A DNA stretch of 64,000 bases from an uncultured Candidatus Actinomarina sp. (GTDB lineage: Bacteria; Actinomycetota; Acidimicrobiia; Actinomarinales; Actinomarinaceae): assembly GCA_902526825.1 (NCBI GenBank), contig CABZMN010000001.1, positions 71,819-135,818 of the forward strand, given 5' to 3'. Shown in pieces: positions 38,796-49,685 of the stretch (its first letter is position 1; each line of letters starts with the position of its first letter). A program made the translations under genes and the position numbers. Under the pieces are notes generated by a model. That model saw nothing but the letters and a program-made list of their open reading frames with translations, was not told the origin of the DNA and searched no databases.

Positions 38796-40947
38796 TAGTA
38801 AACCGAAAAAACAAGTTAATGATTATGTTTTATTGTTTTCTGCTGGTGCCGCCCTCTCGGTAGTATTTTTATGGCTTGCTAGCTACATATTTCCTGAAGG
38901 TGAAATTATTGGGGGGAGAAGAGTTTTTGAAAATATACCTAAATCAATCCAATATATATTTTATATACTTAGTGCGTCATCAATATTTATTTCTGGTTAT
39001 TTGTTTTCCCTTCGTGCAAAAAATTGGTCAAGAGGATCTGAAGAAAAAAGAAAAGTAAAAATTTCAGATAGGATATTTAGCTTCTTTGATGGAATACTCA
39101 TGAGAACAACTTTGAGATTTAAAGCAGCTGGCTTAATGCACTCTATGATATATTTAGGCTTTCTTGGATTATTTGCAGGAACAATAACTTTGGAGATTCA
39201 CCACTTGATGCCGCCATCCTTAAAATTTTTACAAGGTACAACATATATAGTTTATTCATTTTTACTTGAACTAGCATCACTTCTTTATCTCGCAGGGCTT
39301 GTTTGGGCTTTCTATAGAAGAATTTTTGGTACTGAAGACAGAATTAAAACTAAGACAAAAATGGACGATTATTTAACTCTGTCCCTTTTAGCTTTTATGG
39401 GTGTTTCGGGTCTTACAACTGAAGCAGGAAGAATAATTGTTGAAGGATTTCCTAACTATGAGAAGTGGAGTTTTGTAGGATATTTTATTGCCACTCTTTT
39501 ACCTCTTGAAAGCGGTGTGTTATTTCACAGAATCTCGTGGATTCTTCATACTGTAAGCTTTTTTGTATTTTTACTAGTACTTCCACAATCAAAATTAAGA
39601 CACATAATCACATCTCCAGTAAATATGTATTTGAGTCCAAAAGAAAGACCAAAAGGTGCGATGAGAGATATTGGAAATCTAATGGAGGCGGAAGATATTG
39701 AAACTGTAGGTGCTGAATTAATTGAAAATTTTACATGGAAGCAACTTTTAGATCTTGATGCATGTACTGTATGTGGTCGCTGTACTTCTGTTTGTCCAGC
39801 TAACCTTACAGGAAAACCATTGGACCCCCGAGAGATTATCTTGAAAGTTGGACAGGTTATGTCAGAAACCGGAAATCCTGCTGTGCCTACAACCGTATCA
39901 ACTCCTATAGACTTAAAAGTGAAATCATCAAGTGTATTTGAGCGAATTACAACAGAAGAGCTTTGGGCCTGTACTTCTTGCAAAGCATGTGATGAAATTT
40001 GTCCTGTAAATATTGAAATTCTAGACAAGATACTTGATATGCGTAGATACTTAGCATTGATGGCTTCCGATTTTCCTTCTGAGTTAGGAAAGGCATATGT
40101 TGCAATGGAAAATTCTTCAAATCCTTGGGGTGCATCTCAAGAAGATAGAATGAAATGGTCAGAAGATTTAGATTTTGAAGTTCCTTTGCTTGATGAAAAA
40201 AATAAAGAAGAAATTGATTACCTGTACTGGATAGGTTGTGCAGGAGCTTTTGATGATAGAAATGTTCCTGTAACAAGAGCTGTTGCAACACTCCTCAGAA
40301 GAGCAAATGTATCATATGCAGTCCTGGGTCCAAAAGAAGTTTGTACAGGTGATTCTGCAAGAAGAACTGGAAATGAATTTGTATTTCAGCAATTAGCAAT
40401 TCAAAATATTGAGACGATGAATAACCTTGATGTTAAAAAAATTATTACTCAGTGTCCGCACTGTTTTAATACGATTAAAAATGAATATCCCCAATTAGGC
40501 GGAAATTTTGAGGTCATACATCACAGTCAATTGTTGACTGAACTTGTCCAATCAGGACATATTGAAGTAGGAACAAGTGACAAACCACATGTCATTACAT
40601 ATCATGATTCCTGTTACCTAGGTAGACATAATGATATTTACACCGCTCCAAGAGAGATAGTTGGATCTATTGGTGGTATTGAAATTCGAGAAATGAAAAG
40701 ACAAGGAACAACAAGTTTCTGCTGTGGTGCTGGTGGTGGACGAATGTGGATGGAAGAAGCAACCGGTAAAAAAGTTAATATCGAAAGAGTAGAGGAAGCT
40801 GTCGAAACTGGTGCTGATGAGGTCGCTGTTGCTTGTCCATTTTGTTACATAATGATGGATGATGGAATGAAAGAGATTGGCCAAGGAGATAATGTCAGAG
40901 TAAGAGATGTTTCTCTTATATTGCTTGATAATTTAAGAAAAGATTAA
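38788..40947 (+). CDS. membrane-anchored (Fe-S) oxidoreductase with two 4Fe-4S motifs and CCG domains
   Basis: ORF track starts 38731; ATG 38788 preferred. CTVCGRCTSVCPAN, CTSCKACDEICPVN, CCGAGGGRMWMEE. Confidence 0.87.
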   Translation: MNNSKPKKQVNDYVLLFSAGAALSVVFLWLASYIFPEGEIIGGRRVFENIPKSIQYIFYILSASSIFISGYLFSLRAKNWSRGSEEKRKVKISDRIFSFFDGILMRTTLRFKAAGLMHSMIYLGFLGLFAGTITLEIHHLMPPSLKFLQGTTYIVYSFLLELASLLYLAGLVWAFYRRIFGTEDRIKTKTKMDDYLTLSLLAFMGVSGLTTEAGRIIVEGFPNYEKWSFVGYFIATLLPLESGVLFHRISWILHTVSFFVFLLVLPQSKLRHIITSPVNMYLSPKERPKGAMRDIGNLMEAEDIETVGAELIENFTWKQLLDLDACTVCGRCTSVCPANLTGKPLDPREIILKVGQVMSETGNPAVPTTVSTPIDLKVKSSSVFERITTEELWACTSCKACDEICPVNIEILDKILDMRRYLALMASDFPSELGKAYVAMENSSNPWGASQEDRMKWSEDLDFEVPLLDEKNKEEIDYLYWIGCAGAFDDRNVPVTRAVATLLRRANVSYAVLGPKEVCTGDSARRTGNEFVFQQLAIQNIETMNNLDVKKIITQCPHCFNTIKNEYPQLGGNFEVIHHSQLLTELVQSGHIEVGTSDKPHVITYHDSCYLGRHNDIYTAPREIVGSIGGIEIREMKRQGTTSFCCGAGGGRMWMEEATGKKVNIERVEEAVETGADEVAVACPFCYIMMDDGMKEIGQGDNVRVRDVSLILLDNLRKD

Positions 40948-41261
40948 CTGTTTTTACCCATAAAAAATTTCGAAATATTTCCCTTTGATTTATTTAGGCT
41001 GTAGATAACATATATTGCTGTAGTTAAATTGCCTAAAATCATCAAGAAAAAAATCCAAATTAATGCAAATAATCCTTTTTCTTTATAAGATATCCAAATT
41101 CCAACAAGAACAAACCCAGCATATAAATCAACAAGTGAGACGATACCCCAAGGAAGAGATGGAATTATTGAATCAAATAAAGAGACTTGGTTCTGAGCCC
41201 AAAATATTGTTGATACCATAGCTATAGTTATTAAATAAGCTATTACTTTTGTTATAGTCAT
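40944..41261 (-). CDS. small membrane protein (DUF1475-like)
   Basis: ORF; several hydrophobic segments, SLVDLYAGFVLVGIWISYKE. Confidence 0.5.
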   Translation of the reverse strand: MTITKVIAYLITIAMVSTIFWAQNQVSLFDSIIPSLPWGIVSLVDLYAGFVLVGIWISYKEKGLFALIWIFFLMILGNLTTAIYVIYSLNKSKGNISKFFMGKNS

Positions 41262-41291
41262 ACATTAGATTTTAAAGAAGAAGAAAAGTAT

Positions 41292-41912
41292 ATGGGAAAC
41301 AATAGACAAGTAATTTTAAAAATATTTAGATTCGATAAAAATATTTACAATGAACTTGCATCAGAAGTTGGCAATTTCCAAATTGCTATTGCAATTTACA
41401 TTTCTGGTTTCTTATTTAGTGGTCTTGCAGCCTTAAACTTTTTAAGAAACTCACTTGTTTATCTTGAGGCAAATCTTGGATTAATTGTTGGCACCCTTCC
41501 AGCACAAACAGTCAATGAATTAAATAATTTAATAAGAGAGTTCGAGAATGTATTCAATTCTCAACAATTTTTTGGATTACTTACAAGTTATTTAATATCT
41601 AGCTTTGTATCAGGGTTTGTTGGTGTTGGCCTTGTTTATTTTTTGTTGACACGTTTTTTTAGAAAAGAGACAAATTTTAGGCAAGTAGGAATAATTTATG
41701 GATTTTCAAACATTCCAGTTTTTTTAAATGGAGTAGTCTTCTTTACTAGTTCAATCCCTCTTCAAATATTTTTAATTATTGGAACAGCTATTTTTGCACT
41801 TGTTTGTTTAGGGTCAGGTTTAAAACAGGTATATCTTCTCAGAAACATTGAAGCTTTTTTATTAGTTGTTGTTTCCGGCTTCGGTAGTTCACTTTTCTCA
41901 CAAGTAATATAA
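41292..41912 (+). CDS. YIP1-like membrane protein
   Basis: ORF; RFDKNIYNELASEVGNFQIAIAIYISGFLFSGL, hydrophobic. Confidence 0.5.
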   Translation: MGNNRQVILKIFRFDKNIYNELASEVGNFQIAIAIYISGFLFSGLAALNFLRNSLVYLEANLGLIVGTLPAQTVNELNNLIREFENVFNSQQFFGLLTSYLISSFVSGFVGVGLVYFLLTRFFRKETNFRQVGIIYGFSNIPVFLNGVVFFTSSIPLQIFLIIGTAIFALVCLGSGLKQVYLLRNIEAFLLVVVSGFGSSLFSQVI

Positions 41913-42506
41913 ATGAAAGCAGCAATTATCTTAGCCGCTGGAGAATCGTCAAGGATGGGATTCCCAAAACAATTGGCTGAATATAAAGGTAAAACAATTT
42001 TGGAAACTGTTGTAGAAACCGTTTCCAATAGTATTGAAAATTCAATTGTCGTTTTAGGGCATGAAAACGAAACCCTCACTGAAAAGATTGATTTTAAAAA
42101 CAGCACAATTCTTATCAATGAAAGTTGGGAGGAAGGAATTATTTCATCAATTAGAACTGGTTTATTCTATTTGAGCTCGGATAAAAATATCAATGGAGCA
42201 TTAATCTTCATGGGGGATCAACCAGCAATTAATTTACAAGTAATTGAAAAATTACTATTAACAAAGCATGATGATGATGAGGTTGTAGTCCCTCAATACC
42301 GATACGAAACAGGATACCCAATCTTGATACCTAGATATTTCTGGAACAAACTTGAACTCATTACTCAAGATGATATTGATGGTGATGATTCAGTATTTAA
42401 AAATTTTGATTTGATTGACTTCTTTGAAACATCTGAATCAAAAATGAAAATTCTAAATTTTAATTTTCTTAAACCTACAGATTTTGACAAACAGTCTGAT
42501 TTTTAA
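41913..42506 (+). CDS. MobA/MocA-like nucleotidyltransferase
   Basis: ORF; IILAAGESSRMGFPKQLAEYKGKTIL, FMGDQPAI. Confidence 0.83.
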   Translation: MKAAIILAAGESSRMGFPKQLAEYKGKTILETVVETVSNSIENSIVVLGHENETLTEKIDFKNSTILINESWEEGIISSIRTGLFYLSSDKNINGALIFMGDQPAINLQVIEKLLLTKHDDDEVVVPQYRYETGYPILIPRYFWNKLELITQDDIDGDDSVFKNFDLIDFFETSESKMKILNFNFLKPTDFDKQSDF

Positions 42507-42568
42507 GAGTGGGAAAATCTCCCTAAAAATTTTCTTAGTTTTTAAAAAAAATTTTGTAAACTTTAAAC

Positions 42569-42973
42569 ATGAATTCAATTGACTCAATAAATGGAATGAC
42601 CCATACAGAAGCTACAAAATTAAGAAGAGCTAGAGTCAGAACTACAGTAACTTTTCTCCAAATCGCATCAACTCGATCTGGAAGAGCTTTGCTTACAAAA
42701 GAGACTGGAATAACATCACCAAAACTTTTACATTGGGCCAAACGCGCCGAACTGATGAAAATTAAGAACCTAGGTAGAGATTATGCAGATCTCCTAGAAG
42801 CTGTTGGTGTTGAAAGTGTGGCTGATCTTAAAAGAAGAAACCCTGAAAGTCTTCATGAGATGATGCATAATGCAAATCAGGCAAAAAAAATTGTTGATAG
42901 AATGCCTTCACTTAAAAGAGTAACGAATTGGATTGACGATTCAAAAGATATTGTCGTAACCGTATCGTCTTAG
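42569..42973 (+). CDS. DUF4332-like protein
   Basis: ORF; LLHWAKRAELMKIKNLGRDYADLLEAVGVESVADLKRRNPESL. Confidence 0.65.
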   Translation: MNSIDSINGMTHTEATKLRRARVRTTVTFLQIASTRSGRALLTKETGITSPKLLHWAKRAELMKIKNLGRDYADLLEAVGVESVADLKRRNPESLHEMMHNANQAKKIVDRMPSLKRVTNWIDDSKDIVVTVSS

Positions 42974-42998
42974 TTAATCATTTAATTATCATTATTAT

Positions 42999-44705
42999 GT
43001 GAATACAAAAACCATAAGAATATCTTGCGCACAATTATCTTTTTCTGTTGGTGCGATTCAAGAAAATAAAGATAAAATAATCAACACATTAAAGGAAGCT
43101 GAAAAAGTACATTCTGATATTGTCTTATTTCCAGAACTTGCCCTCACAGGCTATCCTCCCGAAGATTTGTTACTAAGAGAGAGTTTCGTCGGAAAAAATT
43201 TTGCGGTATTAGAAGAGATTGCAGAGTTTTCTGGAAAAACAAGTGGTGTAATTGGATTTGTTGATCGTAGCTTAAAGAATCAAAAAAGTGACAATGTTGA
43301 TAGAGATATAGCCAATGCCGCTGCGATTGTTCAAAATGGGGATGTTAAAGGAATTTATCATAAGTGTTTTCTACCTAATTACTCCGTTTTTGATGAAGCA
43401 AGATATTTTGACAAAGGCACAGATGCTTCAACTCTCTTTTGGTATGAAGATATTGCGGTAGGGATAAATATATGTGAAGATATTTGGATCGAAAATGGTC
43501 CAGCCGAAGAACAAGTAAAAAAAGGTGCTTCAATCATATTGAATATAAATGCATCTCCATTTGATTTAAACAAAATTAACCAAAGAAAAGACAAAGTAAA
43601 AAATAAAGCAAAAAAATTGGGCGTACCGATTGTTTATCTAAATATGGTTGGTGGTCAAGATGAACTTGTTTTTGATGGTGGATCATTTGTGGTTAATAAA
43701 AATGGAGAAATTGTATACATGGCTCCACAATTTGAAGAAGACTTTTTTACTTTAGATATTGAACTCGAACTAAAAGATATTATTTCAGAGTCAAATTTAT
43801 ATTTGAATGATAAGAATGTTGAGCTAGAACCATTAGTTAGTACAAAAGAGCTTGATAAAATCGAATCAATGTATGCTGCTCTGAAACTAGGTCTATCTGA
43901 CTATGTAACAAAAAATAAATTTAATAAAGTACTTGTTGGACTATCTGGTGGAATTGATTCAGCTTTAACGGCAACTATAGCTTGCGATGCGTTAACTCCA
44001 GAACATGTCATAGGTGTTGCAATGCCATCAAAATACAATCCAGAATCATCCTTAGATGATGCAAAACAACTTGCTAAAAACTTAGGTATAAATATGAAGG
44101 AAATCACCATTGAGGATACTGTTGAAAATATAAGAACATTAGTTTCTGAAAATATTGAAGAACAATTGAAAAATGTCGTAGATGAAAATATTCAGTCGAG
44201 GGTTAGGGGCAACCTCCTTATGGCACTATCAAATCAATTAAATGCTATGGTTGTCTCGACAGGCAACAAATCAGAAATGGCCGTAGGTTATGCTACTTTG
44301 TATGGAGACTTAGTTGGTGGATTCGCGCTCCTTAAAGATGTTTATAAAGCAGATGTATATAATCTAGCAAAATATAGAAATTCAATATCAGAGGTTATTC
44401 CACAAAACACTATAGAAAAAGAACCAAGCGCAGAGCTAAGTGAAAATCAGTTTGATTCAGACTCTCTTCCTAATTACGACACTTTAGATAAAATAATAAA
44501 ACTTTATATTGAAGAAGACTATTCCTCTGAGAAAATTATAAATTTTGGAATTGATAAAGATGTTGTATACGACGTGCTCGAAAAAATTGACAGAAATGAA
44601 TATAAGAGAAATCAAGTCGCTCCTGGTGTAAAATTGACAAACAGAGCTTTTGGAAAAGATAGAAGAATGCCAATTACAAATACATATAAACGAGAAAGAA
44701 ACTAA
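42999..44705 (+). CDS. nadE: glutamine-dependent NAD+ synthetase
   Basis: ORF; nitrilase domain ELALTGYPPEDLL and synthetase VGLSGGIDSALTATIA. Confidence 0.95.
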   Translation: MNTKTIRISCAQLSFSVGAIQENKDKIINTLKEAEKVHSDIVLFPELALTGYPPEDLLLRESFVGKNFAVLEEIAEFSGKTSGVIGFVDRSLKNQKSDNVDRDIANAAAIVQNGDVKGIYHKCFLPNYSVFDEARYFDKGTDASTLFWYEDIAVGINICEDIWIENGPAEEQVKKGASIILNINASPFDLNKINQRKDKVKNKAKKLGVPIVYLNMVGGQDELVFDGGSFVVNKNGEIVYMAPQFEEDFFTLDIELELKDIISESNLYLNDKNVELEPLVSTKELDKIESMYAALKLGLSDYVTKNKFNKVLVGLSGGIDSALTATIACDALTPEHVIGVAMPSKYNPESSLDDAKQLAKNLGINMKEITIEDTVENIRTLVSENIEEQLKNVVDENIQSRVRGNLLMALSNQLNAMVVSTGNKSEMAVGYATLYGDLVGGFALLKDVYKADVYNLAKYRNSISEVIPQNTIEKEPSAELSENQFDSDSLPNYDTLDKIIKLYIEEDYSSEKIINFGIDKDVVYDVLEKIDRNEYKRNQVAPGVKLTNRAFGKDRRMPITNTYKRERN

Positions 44706-45533
44706 ATGTATCTTATTAATGGGGTTGAGGTATCAAAAGAAGAATTTAATATACCTGTAGAAAACCTAGCTATCTGGAGAGGCGATGGAATTTTTGAAGC
44801 AATAGCCATACATAAAGGCTATTTATTTGGAATAGATAAGCACATGGAAAGATTCGCCCAATCTGCAGAAAAAATGTTTTTCAACAATATTAATTTTCAA
44901 GAAATAAAAGATAATCTTATTTCAATTGCTTCAAATTATGATGATGGCTACATGAGGGTAATTATTGGAAGAGGCTCGGATAAAGATAAAAGTGATGTCT
45001 ATATTTTTTATCAAGAACTAATTAACTTCCCTGAGAGCTTCACATTACAATCTCACTTGGCGCACTGGCATGCTGGAGGTGATTTTGATTTAAATGAAGT
45101 AAAAAATATTGGTTCAAAATCAATTTCTTATGCAATGAATCTTAATCAAACAAGATTAGCTGAAAAAAACGGGTACACAGATTCATTGTTATTGAACAAA
45201 GATGGAATCGTACTAGAAGGTCCGACATTTTGTGTAAGTTGGATAATTGGTAACAAAATTTATGTACCTGATTTAGAACTTGGGATATTAGATTCCATTA
45301 CTCGCCGTTCTCTCATCGATATAGCAAACGAGACAGATTTAGATTTAGAAATTTCTCGAATTCATATTAATGATATTTATAATGTTGATACCGTGTTTGC
45401 TCTATCAACAGCCAAACATGCAATTTTTGTAAGTAAAATTGATGACCAAGTTTACACTCAATCCCCCGTTCTAGAGAGGATCCGACAGTCATTTACCGAA
45501 TTTATTGACAAAGAAAGACAATTAAACAAGTAA
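44706..45533 (+). CDS. class IV aminotransferase (PabC/IlvE-like)
   Basis: ORF; MYLINGVEVSKEEF..WRGDGIFEAIAIHKGYLFGIDKHMERF. Confidence 0.83.
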   Translation: MYLINGVEVSKEEFNIPVENLAIWRGDGIFEAIAIHKGYLFGIDKHMERFAQSAEKMFFNNINFQEIKDNLISIASNYDDGYMRVIIGRGSDKDKSDVYIFYQELINFPESFTLQSHLAHWHAGGDFDLNEVKNIGSKSISYAMNLNQTRLAEKNGYTDSLLLNKDGIVLEGPTFCVSWIIGNKIYVPDLELGILDSITRRSLIDIANETDLDLEISRIHINDIYNVDTVFALSTAKHAIFVSKIDDQVYTQSPVLERIRQSFTEFIDKERQLNK

Positions 45534-45548
45534 TCAAAGGAGGTTCAA

Positions 45549-46571
45549 TTGAGATTAACTGAATACTCTCATGGCGCTGGTTGAGCTTGTAAACTCTCAC
45601 CTGGTGAGCTTGCTCAAGTTTTGATGCAATTTAAAAATCATAAAGCTATTAAATCTCCGAATTTATTAGTTGGACTAAATAATCCTGATGATGGAGGAGT
45701 TATTCAAGTTGGTGATCAAAAAATAATTCAAACTGTTGATTTTTTTACTCCCATTCTTGATAATCCTTACGATTGGGGAAGAGTAGCAGCCGCAAATGCC
45801 CTATCAGACGTCTATGCAATGGGAGGAGAACCTATTTCAGCTTTACAGTTAGTTTGTTGGCCTCGTAGTGAAATAAGTTTTGATATATTGTCTGAGGTTA
45901 TTAAAGGTGGTCTTGATACAATGCAAAAAGCACATTGTACTGTCATTGGAGGTCACAGTATCGACGACAAAGAACCAAAATATGGTTTCTCAATCACTGG
46001 TGTTATAAAAGATAAGATATTTAAAAATAATGAAATTAAGGATGGAGATAGACTTTTTCTAACAAAACCAATAGGAACTGGGATTATTACAACTGCAATT
46101 AAAAGAGGAGTTGCTTCTGACGAAAGCATAAAAATTGTAACCGACATTATGACTGAACTAAATAAAAAATCATTAAATTTTTCACTGGATAATAATGCAA
46201 ATGCAATTACAGATATAACTGGTTTTGGATTGTTGGGGCATTTGTATGAAATGCTCAATGATTCCAATTTATCAGCAACAATTAAATTTGATTCTGTTCC
46301 TTTGATTGAAAATATTTATGATTATTTGGATAAAGAAATATTTCCTTCTGGAAGCTTGAGAAATTATGAATACCTATCAGACAAATTTATTTCTGATCTG
46401 GATGAGCAATCTTTGAAAATATTATGTGATGCACAAACCAACGGTGGTTTTCTCATTTCAATACCTAAGAATCAAAATATTAAACTTCAAAAAGATATGG
46501 AGATTAACAAAAATATTTGGGAAATAGGTGAAATTAATTCTAAATATAATGAAAAGATAAATATTATTTAG
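45549..46571 (+). CDS. selD: selenide, water dikinase, Sec at TGA 45582-45584
   Basis: ORF track starts at 45621; the frame extends upstream to TTG 45549 behind AAAGGAGG (45536-45543): MRLTEYSHGAGUACKLSPGELAQVLMQF..; SelD motifs TVDFFTPILDNPYDWGRVAAANALSDVYAMGG. Confidence 0.94.
45596..45608 (+). promoter_or_regulatory. candidate bacterial SECIS apical hairpin (selD)
   Basis: CTCAC-CTG-GTGAG, starts 11 nt after TGA; outer helix TTGAGC (45581-45586)/GCTCAA (45612-45617). Confidence 0.7.
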
Positions 46572-46574
46572 AAG

Positions 46575-47495
46575 ATGATAAAAACAATTGCTAAAGTTTT
46601 CGCTTTCACTTCCATATTCAAGAATTTGGTTTTGACTCAAAAAAGTAAAACAGAAGGAATAACCCAATTACATCCTATAAAGATTCCCGGAAGAACTGTC
46701 TTTGTGAGAGAGAAAGAATATTTTATTAGAGAAAACATTGTTGAGGGCACAATACCAATTGTTTTTCTGCATAGTTGGGGTACTGACTCACTTGGGAGTT
46801 GGTTTAATGTTCTTCCTAAAATTAAAAATGTTAGTTCATTTATAACTATTGATTTTAAAAATCATGGAAGATCGGATGCCAGTTGGGAAAGATGGAGTGT
46901 TGATGAGAATGCAGACATAGTAATAAGCATTCTAGATGAATTAAATGTATCAGAATGCCATGTAGTAGGTTGGTCCATGGGAAGTGCAGTTGCACTAACA
47001 ATATCCAAAAAAATTCCGGAAAGAATAAATAAAATGGTTTTGGTTACACCATTTAGCTGGATCGAGGGAGAGAGGTATAAAGACAACTTTCTTTTCAAAT
47101 TACTTGTTGGTGTAGTAAGAATTAGAGAAAGACTTTTTCCTAATAAAAATCCACAATCTAAATATTCTTTTCTCAAAAAATCTAGTGCTCTAAAAAATGA
47201 GTTTACCGATTGGGCGTGGAACAATCTTCATCGCTCTAAAGATGATTTCATCTATGGAGATGGTGGAAGACACGTAGTAGCTTTTGATTCAAGAGACTGG
47301 CTAGGTGATATTGAAACTGAAACCTTGGTGCTAATTGGTGGTAAAGACAGTCTTGTACCTCAAAAAGCATCGCAAGAAGTGACTACAAAAATGCAAAATA
47401 TAACATCCATAACATTTACTAATGCATTTCATGGAATACCATGGACACATGATGAAGAACTTGTTGAAGAGCTCACTAAATTTTTGAATTTATGA
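46575..47495 (+). CDS. alpha/beta hydrolase
   Basis: ORF; FLHSWGTDSLGSW, VVGWSMGSAVALTISKK. Confidence 0.83.
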   Translation: MIKTIAKVFAFTSIFKNLVLTQKSKTEGITQLHPIKIPGRTVFVREKEYFIRENIVEGTIPIVFLHSWGTDSLGSWFNVLPKIKNVSSFITIDFKNHGRSDASWERWSVDENADIVISILDELNVSECHVVGWSMGSAVALTISKKIPERINKMVLVTPFSWIEGERYKDNFLFKLLVGVVRIRERLFPNKNPQSKYSFLKKSSALKNEFTDWAWNNLHRSKDDFIYGDGGRHVVAFDSRDWLGDIETETLVLIGGKDSLVPQKASQEVTTKMQNITSITFTNAFHGIPWTHDEELVEELTKFLNL

Positions 47496-48622
47496 AAAAT
47501 GTTCTATTTATTGCACCAACTACATATCAACTTCCTTTAACTGAAAACTTAAAAAAAAAGTTCATTACATTAAGTGAAGTTTGTAATGTTTCTGTTCTAG
47601 CTTTTGCAAACAGTAAAACTTTTTTAAACGAGACATATGGAAACTTCTACTTAAATAAAAAGATAAAAAATCGTTTATTAAATTATTTTAGAATTATTCA
47701 AATTTCAATCTTTACCACCTACAAAATTATTAAAAAGGAAAATATAAATATTGTATGTTTTCAAGATCCAGTATCTTCTTTTTTTTCAATTCTATTTTTA
47801 AAGGCAAGAGGAGTTGAAGTTAAAATAATTGTTGAGACTCATGGTGATTTCATCGAAACCTTGAGTTTAGAGAAAAATTTAGTTTTACCAAGGTTATACA
47901 AAAAACTATTTTACATAATGGCCAAATACTCTATTGGTAAATCAAATATTATAAGAGCAGTTTCATCTTCGACTGAACAACAAATTTTAGATATAGATTC
48001 TTCAAAAAGTATTGTAAGGTTTCCTGCTTGGATTGATTTTAAAGATTTTCAAAATATTGAACCTAAGGCACTTTCTAAAGAAAAATTTAATATTCTATTT
48101 ATTGGAAGTGTCACAGATAGAAAAAAACCCCATATGATAATTGAGGCAATTCAAAGAATAAATGACAAAAGGTATCATTTATCAATTGTTGGGCCCACTC
48201 CTAATGAAAAATATTATAAGGAGCTCAAGGACTTAATAGATAAATCAGACCTTCAAAATCAAGTTTCATTGATAGGAGTTGTTGATAGGGAAAGGGTTAA
48301 AGATTATTATTCGACTTCAAATTTGATGATTCTCCCTTCAGTATCAGAGGGGCTTGCACGCGTAATTTTTGAATCACAAGTAGCAATGTGCCCAGTACTT
48401 GTTACAGATGCTCCAGGTATGAGTGATATTGTCATTGATGGTCAAACAGGATATGTTTTTGAAAGTAATAATCTAGACAGCCTCTCCTTAAAGATTGAAT
48501 ACATAAAAAATAATTTTGACGAGGCATCTTTAGTTGCTAAGAATGCAAAGGGATTTATTTTATCTAATTATTCTGAAGATAATTTTAAATTTAGTTTCAA
48601 AAAACTTTTTGATACAGTTTAA
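47492..48622 (+). CDS. glycosyltransferase family 4 protein
   Basis: ORF; FNILFIGSVTDRKKPHMIIEAI, LPSVSEGLARVIFESQ. Confidence 0.86.
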   Translation: MKNVLFIAPTTYQLPLTENLKKKFITLSEVCNVSVLAFANSKTFLNETYGNFYLNKKIKNRLLNYFRIIQISIFTTYKIIKKENINIVCFQDPVSSFFSILFLKARGVEVKIIVETHGDFIETLSLEKNLVLPRLYKKLFYIMAKYSIGKSNIIRAVSSSTEQQILDIDSSKSIVRFPAWIDFKDFQNIEPKALSKEKFNILFIGSVTDRKKPHMIIEAIQRINDKRYHLSIVGPTPNEKYYKELKDLIDKSDLQNQVSLIGVVDRERVKDYYSTSNLMILPSVSEGLARVIFESQVAMCPVLVTDAPGMSDIVIDGQTGYVFESNNLDSLSLKIEYIKNNFDEASLVAKNAKGFILSNYSEDNFKFSFKKLFDTV

Positions 48623-48659
48623 TTTCAAAACTGTCTACGCAACTTGCTATTCTTGTAAC

Positions 48660-49685
48660 ATGGAAATTTTATTTTTGGGGATAATTTCAGTGCTTTTAAT
48701 AGCAATTTTATATTTTGTTACAAAAAAAGATAATTCTGAAGAACAAAATAAGGACGAATATTTGATAAAAGGAATTGTTAGTGAAATTATTGAAAATGAA
48801 GAATCTCAAATTTATAAATTATTGAACAAATCTGATCAAACTGTAAAAGAGTTTCTTGAAAAAACTGGTGAAATAAAAAGTTCTATATCAGGAGTAGATC
48901 AACAAACTCGAAATTTAATATCAGTTTTAAACAATAATCAAAGTAGGGGCCAGTGGGCTGAGTTTCAAGTTGAAGATCTCTTAGGAATTATGGATTATAA
49001 AGAAGGGATACATTACGAAACTCAAAAAATAATGAAGAGTGGTACAAAACCTGACTTTACTTTTTACCTTCCAGATGACAAATCGATCAATATGGATTCA
49101 AAATTCCCGCTTACGATATATATGGAAATTGCAAAACTTAATAGAGATTTAGAAGATGAAACTTTAGATGAAATAGCAAGACGAGAAATAACAGATTCTA
49201 TAAAGGCCAAAACTAAAGAATTCTTAGATAAAGCAATTAAAACCAAAATAGATGATACTGCTTCGAGAGAGGGCTACATTGCTCCTGATGAAGATACCGT
49301 AGACTTTGTTTTAATGTATATTCCACTTGAGAATTTATATCATTTTCTTCTCACTTCAGTTATTGGTTCTTTGAAAACACCAGTTATTGAATATGCCTTT
49401 TCAAGGAAAGTTATATTAGTAAGTCCACAAACATTAATGGCCTATCTTGAAACAATAAGACATTCAATGAAACTATTTAGTTTACAAACTGATACTAAGA
49501 ATATTCTTGCTACTCATGAAAAAATAAAAAATGAAATTAGGAAATTTATTGATTCATTTGATGATGTAACAAAGAGATTAGACCAAACTGTTGAATCGTT
49601 TGAATCTTTAAAGACTACAAGAGTCAATAAACTTGAAAAATCATTTGAAGAACTTGATCAGGTAAATAAACAACTTGAAGATTAA
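48660..49685 (+). CDS. rmuC: DNA recombination protein RmuC
   Basis: ORF track starts 48534; ATG 48660 preferred. RGQWAEFQVEDLLGIMDY, PDFTFYLPDDKSINMDSKFPL. Confidence 0.85.
   Translation: MEILFLGIISVLLIAILYFVTKKDNSEEQNKDEYLIKGIVSEIIENEESQIYKLLNKSDQTVKEFLEKTGEIKSSISGVDQQTRNLISVLNNNQSRGQWAEFQVEDLLGIMDYKEGIHYETQKIMKSGTKPDFTFYLPDDKSINMDSKFPLTIYMEIAKLNRDLEDETLDEIARREITDSIKAKTKEFLDKAIKTKIDDTASREGYIAPDEDTVDFVLMYIPLENLYHFLLTSVIGSLKTPVIEYAFSRKVILVSPQTLMAYLETIRHSMKLFSLQTDTKNILATHEKIKNEIRKFIDSFDDVTKRLDQTVESFESLKTTRVNKLEKSFEELDQVNKQLED

Noticed and set aside
16409-45584. Genome-wide TGA reassignment to Trp as an alternative to Sec
   Set aside because: Several well-supported genes end in TGA (e.g. lnt, the 46575-47495 hydrolase, the 31465-32211 channel), and both in-frame TGA codons fall exactly at known Sec/Cys positions
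41913-46571. Selenium-dependent molybdenum hydroxylase locus (MocA-like gene near selD)
   Set aside because: No xdh, yqeB or yqeC-like genes seen; the MocA-like protein is about 3 kb away with unrelated genes between
47551-47559. A9 run near the start of the glycosyltransferase gene as programmed frameshift
   Set aside because: No sign of a functional alternative product; likely AT-rich background
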